A stretch of DNA of 40,846 nucleotides from Deltaproteobacteria bacterium. GTDB taxonomy: Bacteria; Desulfobacterota; Desulfovibrionia; Desulfovibrionales; Desulfovibrionaceae. Shown here piece by piece: positions 1 through 7,339 of this stretch. The stretch spans positions 1 through 40,846 of the forward strand of contig JAISBT010000092.1 of assembly GCA_031266055.1 (NCBI GenBank), given 5' to 3'. A program made the translations under genes and the position numbers. Under the pieces are notes generated by a model. The model was given only the letters and a program-made list of their open reading frames with translations. It made no database searches and was not told the origin of the DNA. Positions within the stretch are counted from its first letter, which is position 1, and each line of letters opens with the position of its first letter.

Positions 1-175
1 AATGCTCTGGCGGCGGGCACCGCCGCCCGCCCCGCAGGCGTAGGCGAAACTTGCTTCAGCCGTTGCTGCGCAGCAGCTTACGGATGAAGACAGCAGCGAT
101 GTTTCGCCGTAAAGCGCCGCAGGGAGCGTCTCAAAATTAAACTGCTCTAACATGTTCAATGTTGAAATGCTCTGA
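1..175. repeat. R2 palindromic repeat, copy a (reaches into radC 3' end)
   Basis: Read on the plus strand, this segment matches the reverse complement of 33257-33383 almost base for base. Shared blocks include GCAGGCGTAGGCGAAACTTG near 35-54 and GCGTCTCAAAATTAAA near 126-141. This copy carries roughly 50 extra bases around 55-103, including the palindrome TGCTGCGCAGCA. Its right end, a loose inverted repeat around AACATGTTCAATGTT, forms the last codons and stop of radC. The left end may extend beyond the window. No ORF in it looks real. It is an interspersed palindromic repeat of unknown function. Confidence 0.7.
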
Positions 176-845
176 ACAGGCTGTTCCAGCCTTGGTCGGA
201 AACTATAATATGGTCAATAAAACGAATATCGCAGGCCTTTGCGCTGTCCAGCAGCCTCGCGGTCGCCTCGGCATCGGCCGGAGACGCTTCGGTCACGCCG
301 CCGGGGTGATTATGCACCAGCATAAACCCCGAAGCTTTGAGTAAAATGGCGCGTTCAAGAATATCCCTCGGGTAGATGGAAGATGCGTTTATTGAACCGG
401 TACAGACAAGTTCCCAGGAAATGAGCCGGTTTTGCGCATCCACAAAAGCCGCCCATATTTCCTCATGCGCCTTGCCGGCCAGGCGCTGTCTCGCCATGGC
501 GGCCACAGCCTCCGGAGAAACCAGAACTTCGTGTTTGCGCAAAGGGGATTCGGCATAGCGGGCCATACTTTCGCGCAGCAAGACCCAAAAGCCGGCCAGA
601 GAAGCGCCGAAGCCGGGAACGGTCAAAAGTTCAGGAATTTTGGCGTCCAGCACCCCCCGCAGCGACCCGAAACGGGCCAGCAAATCTTTGGCCAGGGGTT
701 TGGTGTCTTTACGGACGAGCGTTTGAGCCAGCAAAAGCTCCAATATTTCATAGTCGGCCAAAGCGCCGGGGTTTTGCATAAGCCGGCCGCGCAGGCGTTC
801 TCTGTGCCCGTGGCGGAGCAGGGTGTCAGGCAAGGCGTGCGGCAT
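156..845 (-). CDS. radC: RadC-family JAB/MPN-domain protein
   Basis: A 229-residue protein of typical RadC length. An N-terminal helix-hairpin-helix-like region (about residues 25-85, with LLTVPGFG) is followed by the C-terminal JAMM metalloprotease-like fold. The metal-binding signature H-x-H-x10-D is intact: H178 and H180 in LVHNHPGG, and D191. The family was once linked to DNA repair, but that role is disputed and its true substrate is unknown. The ATG at 845 has only a weak ribosome-binding site. It lies 42 bases downstream of holA on the same strand, so it may be the last gene of the leuS-lptE-holA run. The last five residues (RAFQH) and the TGA stop are written in repeat R2, so the native C-terminus may have been replaced. 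Confidence 0.93.
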   Translation of the reverse strand: MPHALPDTLLRHGHRERLRGRLMQNPGALADYEILELLLAQTLVRKDTKPLAKDLLARFGSLRGVLDAKIPELLTVPGFGASLAGFWVLLRESMARYAESPLRKHEVLVSPEAVAAMARQRLAGKAHEEIWAAFVDAQNRLISWELVCTGSINASSIYPRDILERAILLKASGFMLVHNHPGGVTEASPADAEATARLLDSAKACDIRFIDHIIVSDQGWNSLFRAFQH

Positions 846-887
846 GATGTTCAGTTGATATTGTTGTTACAGTTGCCCAAGCGGGCG

Positions 888-1877
888 CTATTTCCTAAAC
901 AGTTGAAACAGGTTGGCGATAAGTATTTCAAAGGCCTGTTTCGGGCTGTGTTCGCCGGTTTTCACGCCTTTATCGGCGGCCAGGGCAAAATCCCACACCC
1001 GCGCAAGCTTGCCGAACCCCAGGCTTCTGGCCAGCGCGGTTTTGCTCTGTACCAGGAAAGAAGGCAGCGCCACCTGCTCTCCCGCCAGAAGCCCCCAAAG
1101 AATTCTCGCCTCGCGCTGCAGCATGCCCAAAAAAGCAAACAGGCCGGCATCGTCATACGACACCTGATCCTGCATAAATTTACCCCAGACTGCCCCGGGG
1201 TTTTTACCGCTCTGCAGGCCCTGCAAAAAAGCAAATATATCCATCTCACGCGCAGCCTCAAGCATGGACAGGGCTTCTTCGGTCAGGCGGCGATCCGGGC
1301 AGGCCAGGGCGACTTTGGCCATTTCCAGCTTTATGGCTCCCGCATCCGGAGGCATGCAGGAGCTTAAGGTTTCCAGATCCGCGTCCGCCAGCCTGAGCCC
1401 AAGGGCCGCGGCTTCTTTGGACACGAATTTTTTCAGGCTGCGGCTGTCCAGAGGGGGTATTTCCCTGTACCAGCCATGTTTTTTGGCAAAGCTGACACAT
1501 TGCAGTTTTTGCACCGCGGGCGGAATTTTTATTTTACCTTTTTCATAGGGGACTTCAAAACAGAGAAAAGGCCAGATCTGTTCGCTGCCCCTGCCCAAAG
1601 CGGCGGAAATTTTTTGCAGGCCGCCGTTTTGCTCCAGAAGTTTATGTTGAGCCTGACGTAAAATTACCGCTCTTGGCTGGTCAAAAAGACCCTGCTGGGT
1701 TAATTTTTCCCAAAATCTGTCCTCCAGCGGCTCATCAGCCCAAAAAACATGTTTTTCCCAAAAAGACGCGGATTCCGGAGCAGCGCCGGGCGAGTGCGCT
1801 GCCAGTAAAGCCTCGATATGCTCTTTAAGCAAAACGGAATCCGGCCCGAGGCAGATATTGAAACCCGGTCTGGGCAT
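888..1877 (-). CDS. holA: DNA polymerase III delta subunit
   Basis: About 329 residues, near the usual length of HolA, the clamp-loader subunit that opens the beta sliding clamp. Sequence conservation in this family is low. The call rests on the N-terminal pattern FNICLGPDSVLLKEHIEALL, the helical lid and collar-like middle and C-terminal parts (LSMLEAAREMDIFAFLQGL, LGMLQREARILWGLL), and the position directly after lptE and leuS, the same trio as in many proteobacteria. The longer reading frame starts at a TTG at 1895. The ATG at 1877 is preferred because GGTGGA lies about eight bases before it. It follows the lptE stop closely, so co-transcription is likely. Confidence 0.85.
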   Translation of the reverse strand: MPRPGFNICLGPDSVLLKEHIEALLAAHSPGAAPESASFWEKHVFWADEPLEDRFWEKLTQQGLFDQPRAVILRQAQHKLLEQNGGLQKISAALGRGSEQIWPFLCFEVPYEKGKIKIPPAVQKLQCVSFAKKHGWYREIPPLDSRSLKKFVSKEAAALGLRLADADLETLSSCMPPDAGAIKLEMAKVALACPDRRLTEEALSMLEAAREMDIFAFLQGLQSGKNPGAVWGKFMQDQVSYDDAGLFAFLGMLQREARILWGLLAGEQVALPSFLVQSKTALARSLGFGKLARVWDFALAADKGVKTGEHSPKQAFEILIANLFQLFRK

Positions 1878-1903
1878 GGCATTTTCCACCGTCAATATGC
1901 CTG

Positions 1904-2527
1904 TCAGAAAGTATTGCGCATTTCGGACACCAGCAGCTTGATTATCTGGGACGAAAGCGATTCCGCGGCATTCCGTTCATTGTAGGTGTCATAGGTGTCG
2001 GAATAAGAAAGCCTGGTGCTGCGCCAGACTTCTTTACCCGCGCTGTCATACACAATGCCGGTTAATCTGATGGCGGCGGTGTACAGCAGGGATACGTCAC
2101 GCGCGTCATGCACGGCCGTGCGCAGGGTAAAAGAATGCACGATAATCTGTATCTGGTAGTCCGCATTGCCCTCATCAGCCCAGGCGGCTATTTGTCTGGC
2201 GCTTATTTCATCGCGCAGGTTGGATCGGATGGCCTGCCCGAGCCAGGGGTACAGGGTGGGGTGTTCAACGCTTTTTATCCTGAGCGTATGCATCCGCAGA
2301 GGCGTGTCCGGCCTCGCGTAAACGGGCCCGGACAGTTGAGCCGTGGTTTCAACGTCCAGCACCGTACTCTGCCCTCCGCTGAATCCGTATCCGCAGCCGG
2401 CAAGGCTGAGCAGGCCCATTATTCCAAGACGCAAGACAAGGCAGGCCGCTCCTTTGCCGGCAAACAGCCTGCGCAGGCGGGCAAAGCGACCCGCCGTAGC
2501 CGCGGGAGCATCAGGCTGCGACGACAT
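1904..2527 (-). CDS. lptE: LPS-assembly lipoprotein LptE
   Basis: A 207-residue lipoprotein. A basic N-terminal stretch (RFARLRRLFAGKG) is followed by a hydrophobic segment and the lipobox LSLAGC, with the lipidated Cys at position 45. Directly after it comes GYGFSGG, as is usual in LptE. The mature part is a compact alpha/beta domain ending in SLSSQIIKLLVSEMRNTF. LptE plugs the LptD barrel that inserts lipopolysaccharide into the outer membrane, so the host should be LPS-bearing. The start overlaps the 3' end of leuS by 17 bases, which suggests translational coupling. The 44-residue presequence is long, but an internal ATG at residue 37 would leave too short a signal. Confidence 0.85.
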   Translation of the reverse strand: MSSQPDAPAATAGRFARLRRLFAGKGAACLVLRLGIMGLLSLAGCGYGFSGGQSTVLDVETTAQLSGPVYARPDTPLRMHTLRIKSVEHPTLYPWLGQAIRSNLRDEISARQIAAWADEGNADYQIQIIVHSFTLRTAVHDARDVSLLYTAAIRLTGIVYDSAGKEVWRSTRLSYSDTYDTYNERNAAESLSSQIIKLLVSEMRNTF

Positions 2528-5009
2528 TGACCAACTTGCCCGGTACGTAAAGCACTTTCTTTATACTGAGGCCTGCCAGGTGGCGCTGTACGTTCGGCGT
2601 TTTCAGAGCCGTCTTTTCAAGCTCCGCCGGTGTTATCCCGGCCGGAACCTCAATTTTGCCCCTTAATTTGCCGTTTATTTGCACCACTACGGTAATAATT
2701 TCGCGCTGCAAGGCGCTTTCATCATAAACTGGCCAGCTTTGCTCCGATACGCGCCCGAATGCGCCGGTATTGCCCAGAATCTGCCAGAGTTCCTCCGCAA
2801 GATGCGGTGTAAAGGGGGCGAGCAGCGTCAGCAAAGTGGAAACCGCCGAGGAAAGTATTTTTTTATCTTCTTCCGTGGCCGACAATTCGTCTTTGACCAG
2901 ATACAGGTGGTTTACAAATTCCATGATCGCGGCAATGGCGGTATTAAACTGAAACCGGTCGGCAATATCCTCGCCGGCTTTTTTTACGGCAGCGTGTTCC
3001 TGCAGCCTGGTTTCACGGGCCGGAACGCTGTGGGCATCCCCGGCAGAGGAAGAACAGGCCCTGGCCAGGGGGAGCTTTCCCGCAAGTTCATCCGCCAGTC
3101 TCCATACTCTCTGCACAAAACGGTAAGAACCTTCAATACCGCTTTCCGTCCATTCAAAATCCCGCTCCGGAGGAGCGGCGAACAGGCAGTATAAGCGCAC
3201 GGTATCCGCTCCATATTTGTCGATCATATCGGACGGAGCCACTACATTGCCCTTGGATTTGGACATTTTTACGCCCGCTTTGAGCACCATTCCCTGAGTG
3301 AGCAGCCTGGAAAAAGGTTCATCCAGTTGAATAAACCCGCAATCGCGCAAAGCCTTGACGAAAAACCGCGAATACAACAGATGCAGGATGGCGTGCTCAA
3401 CCCCACCGATATATTGAGTTACCGGAAGCCGTTTTTTTATCGCTTCAGGGCTGAAAGCCTGCTTTGTGTTGCGGGCGTCGGTAAAACGGGCGAAGTACCA
3501 GGAAGATTCCACAAAGGTATCCATGGTGTCGGTTTCACGTCTGGCTTCCCCCCCGCATTTGGGGCAGGCGCAACGATAAAATTCCGGAGTGTCCGGCAAA
3601 GGGGAGCGGCCGTCCGGGTGGGTTTTAATTTCCAGAGGTAAAACCACCGGCAGGTTTCCCGCTTTTTCCGGCACAGTACCGCATTTTTCGCAGTAAACGA
3701 CCGGAATGGGCGTACCCCAATAACGCTGGCGGGAGATATTCCAGTCGCGCAAACGCCAGTTTACGGCGCGCTTGCCCTGGTCATGCGTCGTAAGCCACTC
3801 CGCTATGCGCTCTTTGCCTGTTTCATTATCCAGACCGTCATATTCGGCGGAATTTTGCATAATTCCCGGGCCGTCGTAAGCTTCGGCCAAATCAGCCCCG
3901 TTGAGGGGCGGGCCGTTTTTGGGCTGTATGACCACCCGCACCGGCAACTTGTACTTGCGGGCAAATTCCAGGTCGCGCTGGTCGTGCGCCGGAACAGCCA
4001 TGACCGCGCCGGTGCCGTAAGTGGACAGCACAAAATTGGCCACCCAGATGGGCATAAGCTCCCCGGTAAAGGGGTTTTTGCAGTAGGAACCCGTGAACAC
4101 GCCTTCCTTTTCCTGCTCTTCCCGGACGGCCTGGGCCTTTTCCCGGCGGAGTTTTTCCACAAAAGCCCGCACGGCGCTTTCTTCTTTTTTGCCTTTAATG
4201 AGGCTGTCCAGAAGCGGATGTTCACCGGAAATACTCATAAAAGTTGCGCCAAAAACCGTGTCCTGCCTGGTGGAAAAAACTCTGATGCTCTCCCCGCCTT
4301 CGGCCAGTTTGAATTCTATTTCAGCGCCGACGGATTTGCCCAGCCAGTTGCGCTGCATGGTTATAACCCGATCCGGCCAGCCGTCCGCCAGTTTGTCCAG
4401 GTCAGCCAGGAGTTCTTCAGCATAATCCGTAATGCGCAGAAACCACTGGGTAAGCTCTTTCTGCTCCACCGGCGAATCGCACCGCCAGCAAAGACCTTCC
4501 ACCACCTGTTCATTGGCCAGCACCGTGCTGCACTTGGGGCACCAGTGCTGATAGGCTTTTTTACGGTAGGCGAGGCCGCGTTCCAGAAAATGCAGGAAGA
4601 AAAGCTGCTCCCAGCGGTAATAATCCGGGTGGCAGGTGGCGATTTCATCCTTCCAGCCATAGGAATAACCCAGACGCTTGAGCTGCGCGCGCATGTTGTC
4701 GATATTGGAGTAAGTCCAGGCAGCCGGATGAATGTTGTTTTTTATGGCCGCGTTCTCGGCGGGCAGGCCAAAGGCGTCCCAGCCCATGGGGTGCAGAACG
4801 CTGAACCCCTGCATGCGTTTAAGGCGGGCCAGCACATCGCCTATGGCGTAATTGCGCACATGCCCCATATGAATACTGCCTGAAGGGTAAGGGAACATCA
4901 TCAGACAGTAAAAATTCGGTTTGCCGTCACCTTGGACGGCATCGAAAGAATCTTCGCCGGCCCAGGTTTTTTGCCATTTTTGTTCAATATCGTCTGGAGA
5001 ATATTTCAT
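2511..5009 (-). CDS. leuS: Leucyl-tRNA synthetase
   Basis: An 832-residue class I synthetase that charges tRNA-Leu. The start MKYSPDDIEQKWQ at 5009 is chosen because it matches the family N-terminus and has AAGGTAAG just upstream. The open frame runs further, to 5171, but those 54 extra codons lie inside repeat R1 and have no family match. The HIGH-type motif PYPSGSIHMGH is at about residues 40-50 and KMSKS is in GVKMSKSKGNVVAPS. A Cys-rich zinc-like insert (HWCPKCSTV and LCWRCDSP) and a CP1 editing domain lie between them. The C-terminal anticodon-binding region ends in GKLVNVVAA. It heads the leuS-lptE-holA-radC run. Confidence 0.98.
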   Translation of the reverse strand: MKYSPDDIEQKWQKTWAGEDSFDAVQGDGKPNFYCLMMFPYPSGSIHMGHVRNYAIGDVLARLKRMQGFSVLHPMGWDAFGLPAENAAIKNNIHPAAWTYSNIDNMRAQLKRLGYSYGWKDEIATCHPDYYRWEQLFFLHFLERGLAYRKKAYQHWCPKCSTVLANEQVVEGLCWRCDSPVEQKELTQWFLRITDYAEELLADLDKLADGWPDRVITMQRNWLGKSVGAEIEFKLAEGGESIRVFSTRQDTVFGATFMSISGEHPLLDSLIKGKKEESAVRAFVEKLRREKAQAVREEQEKEGVFTGSYCKNPFTGELMPIWVANFVLSTYGTGAVMAVPAHDQRDLEFARKYKLPVRVVIQPKNGPPLNGADLAEAYDGPGIMQNSAEYDGLDNETGKERIAEWLTTHDQGKRAVNWRLRDWNISRQRYWGTPIPVVYCEKCGTVPEKAGNLPVVLPLEIKTHPDGRSPLPDTPEFYRCACPKCGGEARRETDTMDTFVESSWYFARFTDARNTKQAFSPEAIKKRLPVTQYIGGVEHAILHLLYSRFFVKALRDCGFIQLDEPFSRLLTQGMVLKAGVKMSKSKGNVVAPSDMIDKYGADTVRLYCLFAAPPERDFEWTESGIEGSYRFVQRVWRLADELAGKLPLARACSSSAGDAHSVPARETRLQEHAAVKKAGEDIADRFQFNTAIAAIMEFVNHLYLVKDELSATEEDKKILSSAVSTLLTLLAPFTPHLAEELWQILGNTGAFGRVSEQSWPVYDESALQREIITVVVQINGKLRGKIEVPAGITPAELEKTALKTPNVQRHLAGLSIKKVLYVPGKLVNVVAA

Positions 5010-5028
5010 TAAACTTACCTTTGCGGAT

Positions 5029-5191
5029 AGTACGCTGTACCCCTTAAAAATGTGGATACAACAGCGTACTAACGCCGGGCGGACAAGCCCGGCGCGCCGC
5101 CGAAGGCGGCGTGAGCCAAGCAAAAAACCGCGTTTTTTTGCTTGGCGATCTTCGCACTTCAAACGGAGCAAAGCGAAGTTTTAAGTGTGAC
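5029..5191 (+). repeat. R1 multi-hairpin repeat, copy a
   Basis: A chain of five inverted repeats fills the gap between the divergent leuS and cobU genes. AGTACGCTGT (5029-5038) pairs with ACAGCGTACT (5061-5070). CGCCGGGC (5073-5080) pairs with GCCCGGCG (5087-5094). CGCCGCC (5095-5101) pairs with GGCGGCG (5105-5111). A perfect 12-base stem pairs 5115-5126 with 5135-5146. The last is an imperfect CACTTCAAAC/GTTTTAAGTG pair (5155-5164 with 5178-5187). The same series in the opposite orientation lies at 24371-24532. The leuS frame stays open through this copy by chance. It is a small non-coding interspersed element; mobile or regulatory roles are both open. Confidence 0.85.
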
Positions 5192-5273
5192 GTTGTAATA
5201 GGAGCAATTTTTTTTTTACAGTTAGCCTTTTTTTAGTGGTTTGTCGAACTTCTTTGCGTTAAAAAAACCTATT

Positions 5274-5837
5274 ATGGCGGAGCGCGCAAAAGGACGGTTC
5301 ATTTTTTGCACCGGCGGGTGCCGCAGCGGTAAAAGCGCTTATGCCTTGAGCTTGGCTGAAGGATTCGCGCCCAAGGTATTTATCGCTACGGCGGAAGGAC
5401 GGGACGCGGAGATGCGGCAAAGGATACTCGCCCATAAACGGGAAAGAGGCCCGGAGTGGGCTACCCTGGAAGTACCGGTCGCCTCTTCGCTGAACCTGCC
5501 GGAGTTTGTGCGAAAAGCGGCCGGTCTGGGCGGGGTTCTGTTGCTGGATTCCCTGAGTACCTGGGTCAGCGGATGTATGGAAGTTTTAAGCGGTTCGCGT
5601 GACGAGGCCGCGCTTATGGATGAGGTGCTGGCCGTTTTCGCGCAAGTTGTAAATATTTTAAGGCAAGCCGGGGGCCGGGCCGTGCTGGTGAGCGCGGAAA
5701 GCGGGCTTGGCCTGACGCCGCTTACGGCGGAAGGGCGTCTGTTTGCGGATTTGCTGGGCAAGGTCAACCAGGTGGCCGCCAGGCACAGCGATGAAGCCTA
5801 TTTTGTGGTAAGTTCGCTGCCTTTGCGGCTGAAGTAA
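5274..5837 (+). CDS. cobU: Adenosylcobinamide kinase/guanylyltransferase (CobU/CobP)
   Basis: A 187-residue protein matching the bifunctional enzyme that phosphorylates adenosylcobinamide and then attaches GMP, a late step of cobalamin assembly or salvage. The P-loop is TGGCRSGKS (about residues 13-21). The family pattern LLLDSLSTWVSG is mid-protein, and the C-terminal block SGLGLTPLTAEGRLFADLLG resembles the usual E-x-G-x-G-x-x-P region, with Thr before Pro. The ATG at 5274 is taken as the start because the P-loop is normally near the N-terminus; a TTG at 5241 is the alternative. Neither has a clear ribosome-binding site. A weak promoter-like pair (TTGTAA at 5193, TACAGT at 5217, 18-base spacer) lies upstream. 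No other cobalamin gene and no cobalamin riboswitch was seen here. Confidence 0.88.
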   Translation: MAERAKGRFIFCTGGCRSGKSAYALSLAEGFAPKVFIATAEGRDAEMRQRILAHKRERGPEWATLEVPVASSLNLPEFVRKAAGLGGVLLLDSLSTWVSGCMEVLSGSRDEAALMDEVLAVFAQVVNILRQAGGRAVLVSAESGLGLTPLTAEGRLFADLLGKVNQVAARHSDEAYFVVSSLPLRLK

Positions 5838-5849
5838 TTCCCATTATAA

Positions 5850-5873
5850 ATTAAAAATGCGTTAATTTTTAAT
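5850..5873 (+). repeat. 24-base AT-rich palindrome, copy 1
   Basis: ATTAAAAAT and ATTTTTAAT flank the loop GCGTTA in the gap between cobU and the GDSL gene. A 22-of-24 match lies at 25817-25840 upstream of fabF. It may end cobU transcription weakly or act as an operator; the sequence alone does not decide. It stops just before the GDSL ribosome-binding site AAGGAAAG. Confidence 0.5.
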
Positions 5874-5885
5874 AAGGAAAGCTTG

Positions 5886-6500
5886 GTGAAAATAGTCTGC
5901 CTGGGAGATAGCCTGACTTACGGGTACGGGGTGCGGCGTTCCGCCGTATGGCCTTGTCTGGCCGCAAAACTGAGCGGCGTAGCGGTTCTGAACCGCGGAG
6001 TCAACGGCATAACCACTGCGGGCATGTTGGGAAGCTTTCAGCGGGACGTAATCGCGGAAGGGGCGGAGGCCGTGCTGCTCATGGGCGGAGCCAACGACAT
6101 CCTGTTCGACCTGGACGCCGCGGGGGCTGAAAAAAACCTCGGCCTTATGGCCCGGAAGGCGCTTGACGCGGGCATACATACTTTTATCGGCATCCCCGCG
6201 CCCTTTTGCCCGCCCATTCGGGAAGACTGGCTTGCCATGGCGGATTTTACCTCCGCTTTGCCGGTATATACGGCCTATATCCGGCGCCTGTACGCTTTTG
6301 CGCTGGAATGCGGCTGCACCGGCGTGGATTTTCACGCCGCGTTGCCGGCTTACGCGGAAAAGTCCGGAGCGCCGCTGCGCAGTCTGTTTATTGATGGAAT
6401 ACACCTGAATGAGCAGGGGCATAAAATTTTTGCCGGCTGTCTGGCGCAAGCCCTGCAAAAATCCGGACTTACGGCAAGTCCGTCCGTGGAACTGCCATGA
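5886..6500 (+). CDS. GDSL/SGNH-family esterase or lysophospholipase
   Basis: About 204 residues of the TesA-like SGNH hydrolase fold. Block I is CLGDSLTYGYG, with the nucleophile Ser near residue 8. Block II is the Gly of NRGVNGITT, block III is LLMGGANDI with the oxyanion-hole Asn, and block V is DGIHLNEQGH with the catalytic Asp and His. All four blocks are present and in order, so an active ester hydrolase is expected; the substrate cannot be read. No signal peptide is evident, so it is probably cytoplasmic. Start: the GTG at 5886 gives better spacing to AAGGAAAG than the TTG at 5883. The stop overlaps the start of the next gene as ATGA, which implies coupling. Confidence 0.88.
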   Translation: MKIVCLGDSLTYGYGVRRSAVWPCLAAKLSGVAVLNRGVNGITTAGMLGSFQRDVIAEGAEAVLLMGGANDILFDLDAAGAEKNLGLMARKALDAGIHTFIGIPAPFCPPIREDWLAMADFTSALPVYTAYIRRLYAFALECGCTGVDFHAALPAYAEKSGAPLRSLFIDGIHLNEQGHKIFAGCLAQALQKSGLTASPSVELP

Positions 6501-7168
6501 TCCGCATGCGCAAGGCCGCCATAATCACTTTGCTGCTGGCCGCTTTTTACAGCCTCGCGCCGCAGGCGGCGGCAGACCTTTTGCCGTGGTTCCGGCCTGG
6601 CGCGTACGATAATATCGAAAAAATCCGGCCGGACTCGGATAAAAATAAAAACGGCGTCAACGATGCGGACGACTTCATTGTCGGCGCAAAAGCCGAGGCG
6701 GACAGAAGGCCTTTTTACCGCAGCGCTTATTATAAAGGAGGCTACCCTCCGGCAAGCGAAGGGGTATGTACGGATGTCATAGTCCGCGCCTTCGCTCATG
6801 CGGGCTATAACCTGAAAAATATGCTTGACGCGGATATCCGCAACGCCCCCGCAAGCTATCCGAGAGCAAGGAAGCCCGACCCCAATATCGACTACCGCCG
6901 CGTTCCGAACCAGACGGCCTTTTTCCGCAGGCACGGCAGGCAGCTGAGCACAAAAATCATTCCCGGAGACGCGCATAACCTGAAGGAATGGCAGGGCGGC
7001 GACCTGGTGATTTTCGCAAACCCCGACCACATCGCCATCCTTTCAGACAAGCGCAATGAGCAAGGCGTTCCTTTGCTGCTGCATAACCAGGGGCCCTGGG
7101 CCACGGAAGGCGACGACTTCATGGCCTGGTACGCCCGGGGTATTGTGGCGCATATCCGGTTTCCTTGA
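6497..7168 (+). CDS. DUF1287 family exported protein
   Basis: A 223-residue protein with a signal peptide (basic MIRMRKAA, hydrophobic IITLLLAAFYSLA, then APQAAA) and a mature domain of the DUF1287 type. Family hallmarks are EGVCTDVIVRAFAHAGYN, PDPNIDYRRVPNQTAFF and the C-terminal GGDLVIF, DHIAILS and HNQG. The Cys of VCTDV and the later His and Asp/Asn residues are reminiscent of NlpC/P60-type cysteine peptidases, and some members are thought to act at the cell wall, but no activity is established to my knowledge. Its ATG is embedded in the stop of the GDSL hydrolase gene, so the two are likely translated together. A hairpin follows the stop codon. Confidence 0.85.
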   Translation: MIRMRKAAIITLLLAAFYSLAPQAAADLLPWFRPGAYDNIEKIRPDSDKNKNGVNDADDFIVGAKAEADRRPFYRSAYYKGGYPPASEGVCTDVIVRAFAHAGYNLKNMLDADIRNAPASYPRARKPDPNIDYRRVPNQTAFFRRHGRQLSTKIIPGDAHNLKEWQGGDLVIFANPDHIAILSDKRNEQGVPLLLHNQGPWATEGDDFMAWYARGIVAHIRFP

Positions 7169-7169
7169 G

Positions 7170-7201
7170 AGCGGTTTAGCATTGTAAACGTATAAACCGC
7201 T
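7170..7201 (+). terminator. Hairpin after the GDSL-DUF1287 pair
   Basis: AGCGGTTTA and TAAACCGCT form a perfect 9-base stem starting two bases after the DUF1287 stop, followed by only a short TTG, so termination would be weak. Another inverted repeat (TGCCCGC with GCGGGCA) follows at about 7211-7251. It ends in GGAGCGTCTCAA, shared with repeat R2, so this gap between convergent genes may hold an R2 remnant. Confidence 0.4.
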
Positions 7202-7339
7202 TTGACGGGATTTGCCCGCTGCCCGCTAACCCTGGCCGCGAGATGCGGGCAGGAGCGTCTCAAGCGTCAAATGCAGGCATCGTGCGGATGGTCATTCCGC
7301 CCGGAGCCATTATATAATCCTTTCCCATGTGCGCGCCGT

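Noticed and set aside
432-1367. 311-codon plus-strand frame over radC and holA
   Set aside because: It crosses two real minus-strand genes and shows no domain.
3783-4883. 366-codon plus-strand frame over leuS
   Set aside because: Antisense shadow of leuS; composition and lack of motifs argue against a gene.
5010-5171. N-terminal extension of the leuS frame by 54 codons
   Set aside because: The extra codons lie in repeat R1, the LeuRS family begins at MKYSPDDIEQKW, and a good ribosome-binding site precedes that ATG.
5010-5273. Possible cobalamin riboswitch before cobU
   Set aside because: The gap is filled by repeat R1; no B12-box-like sequence (GCCACTG type) is present.
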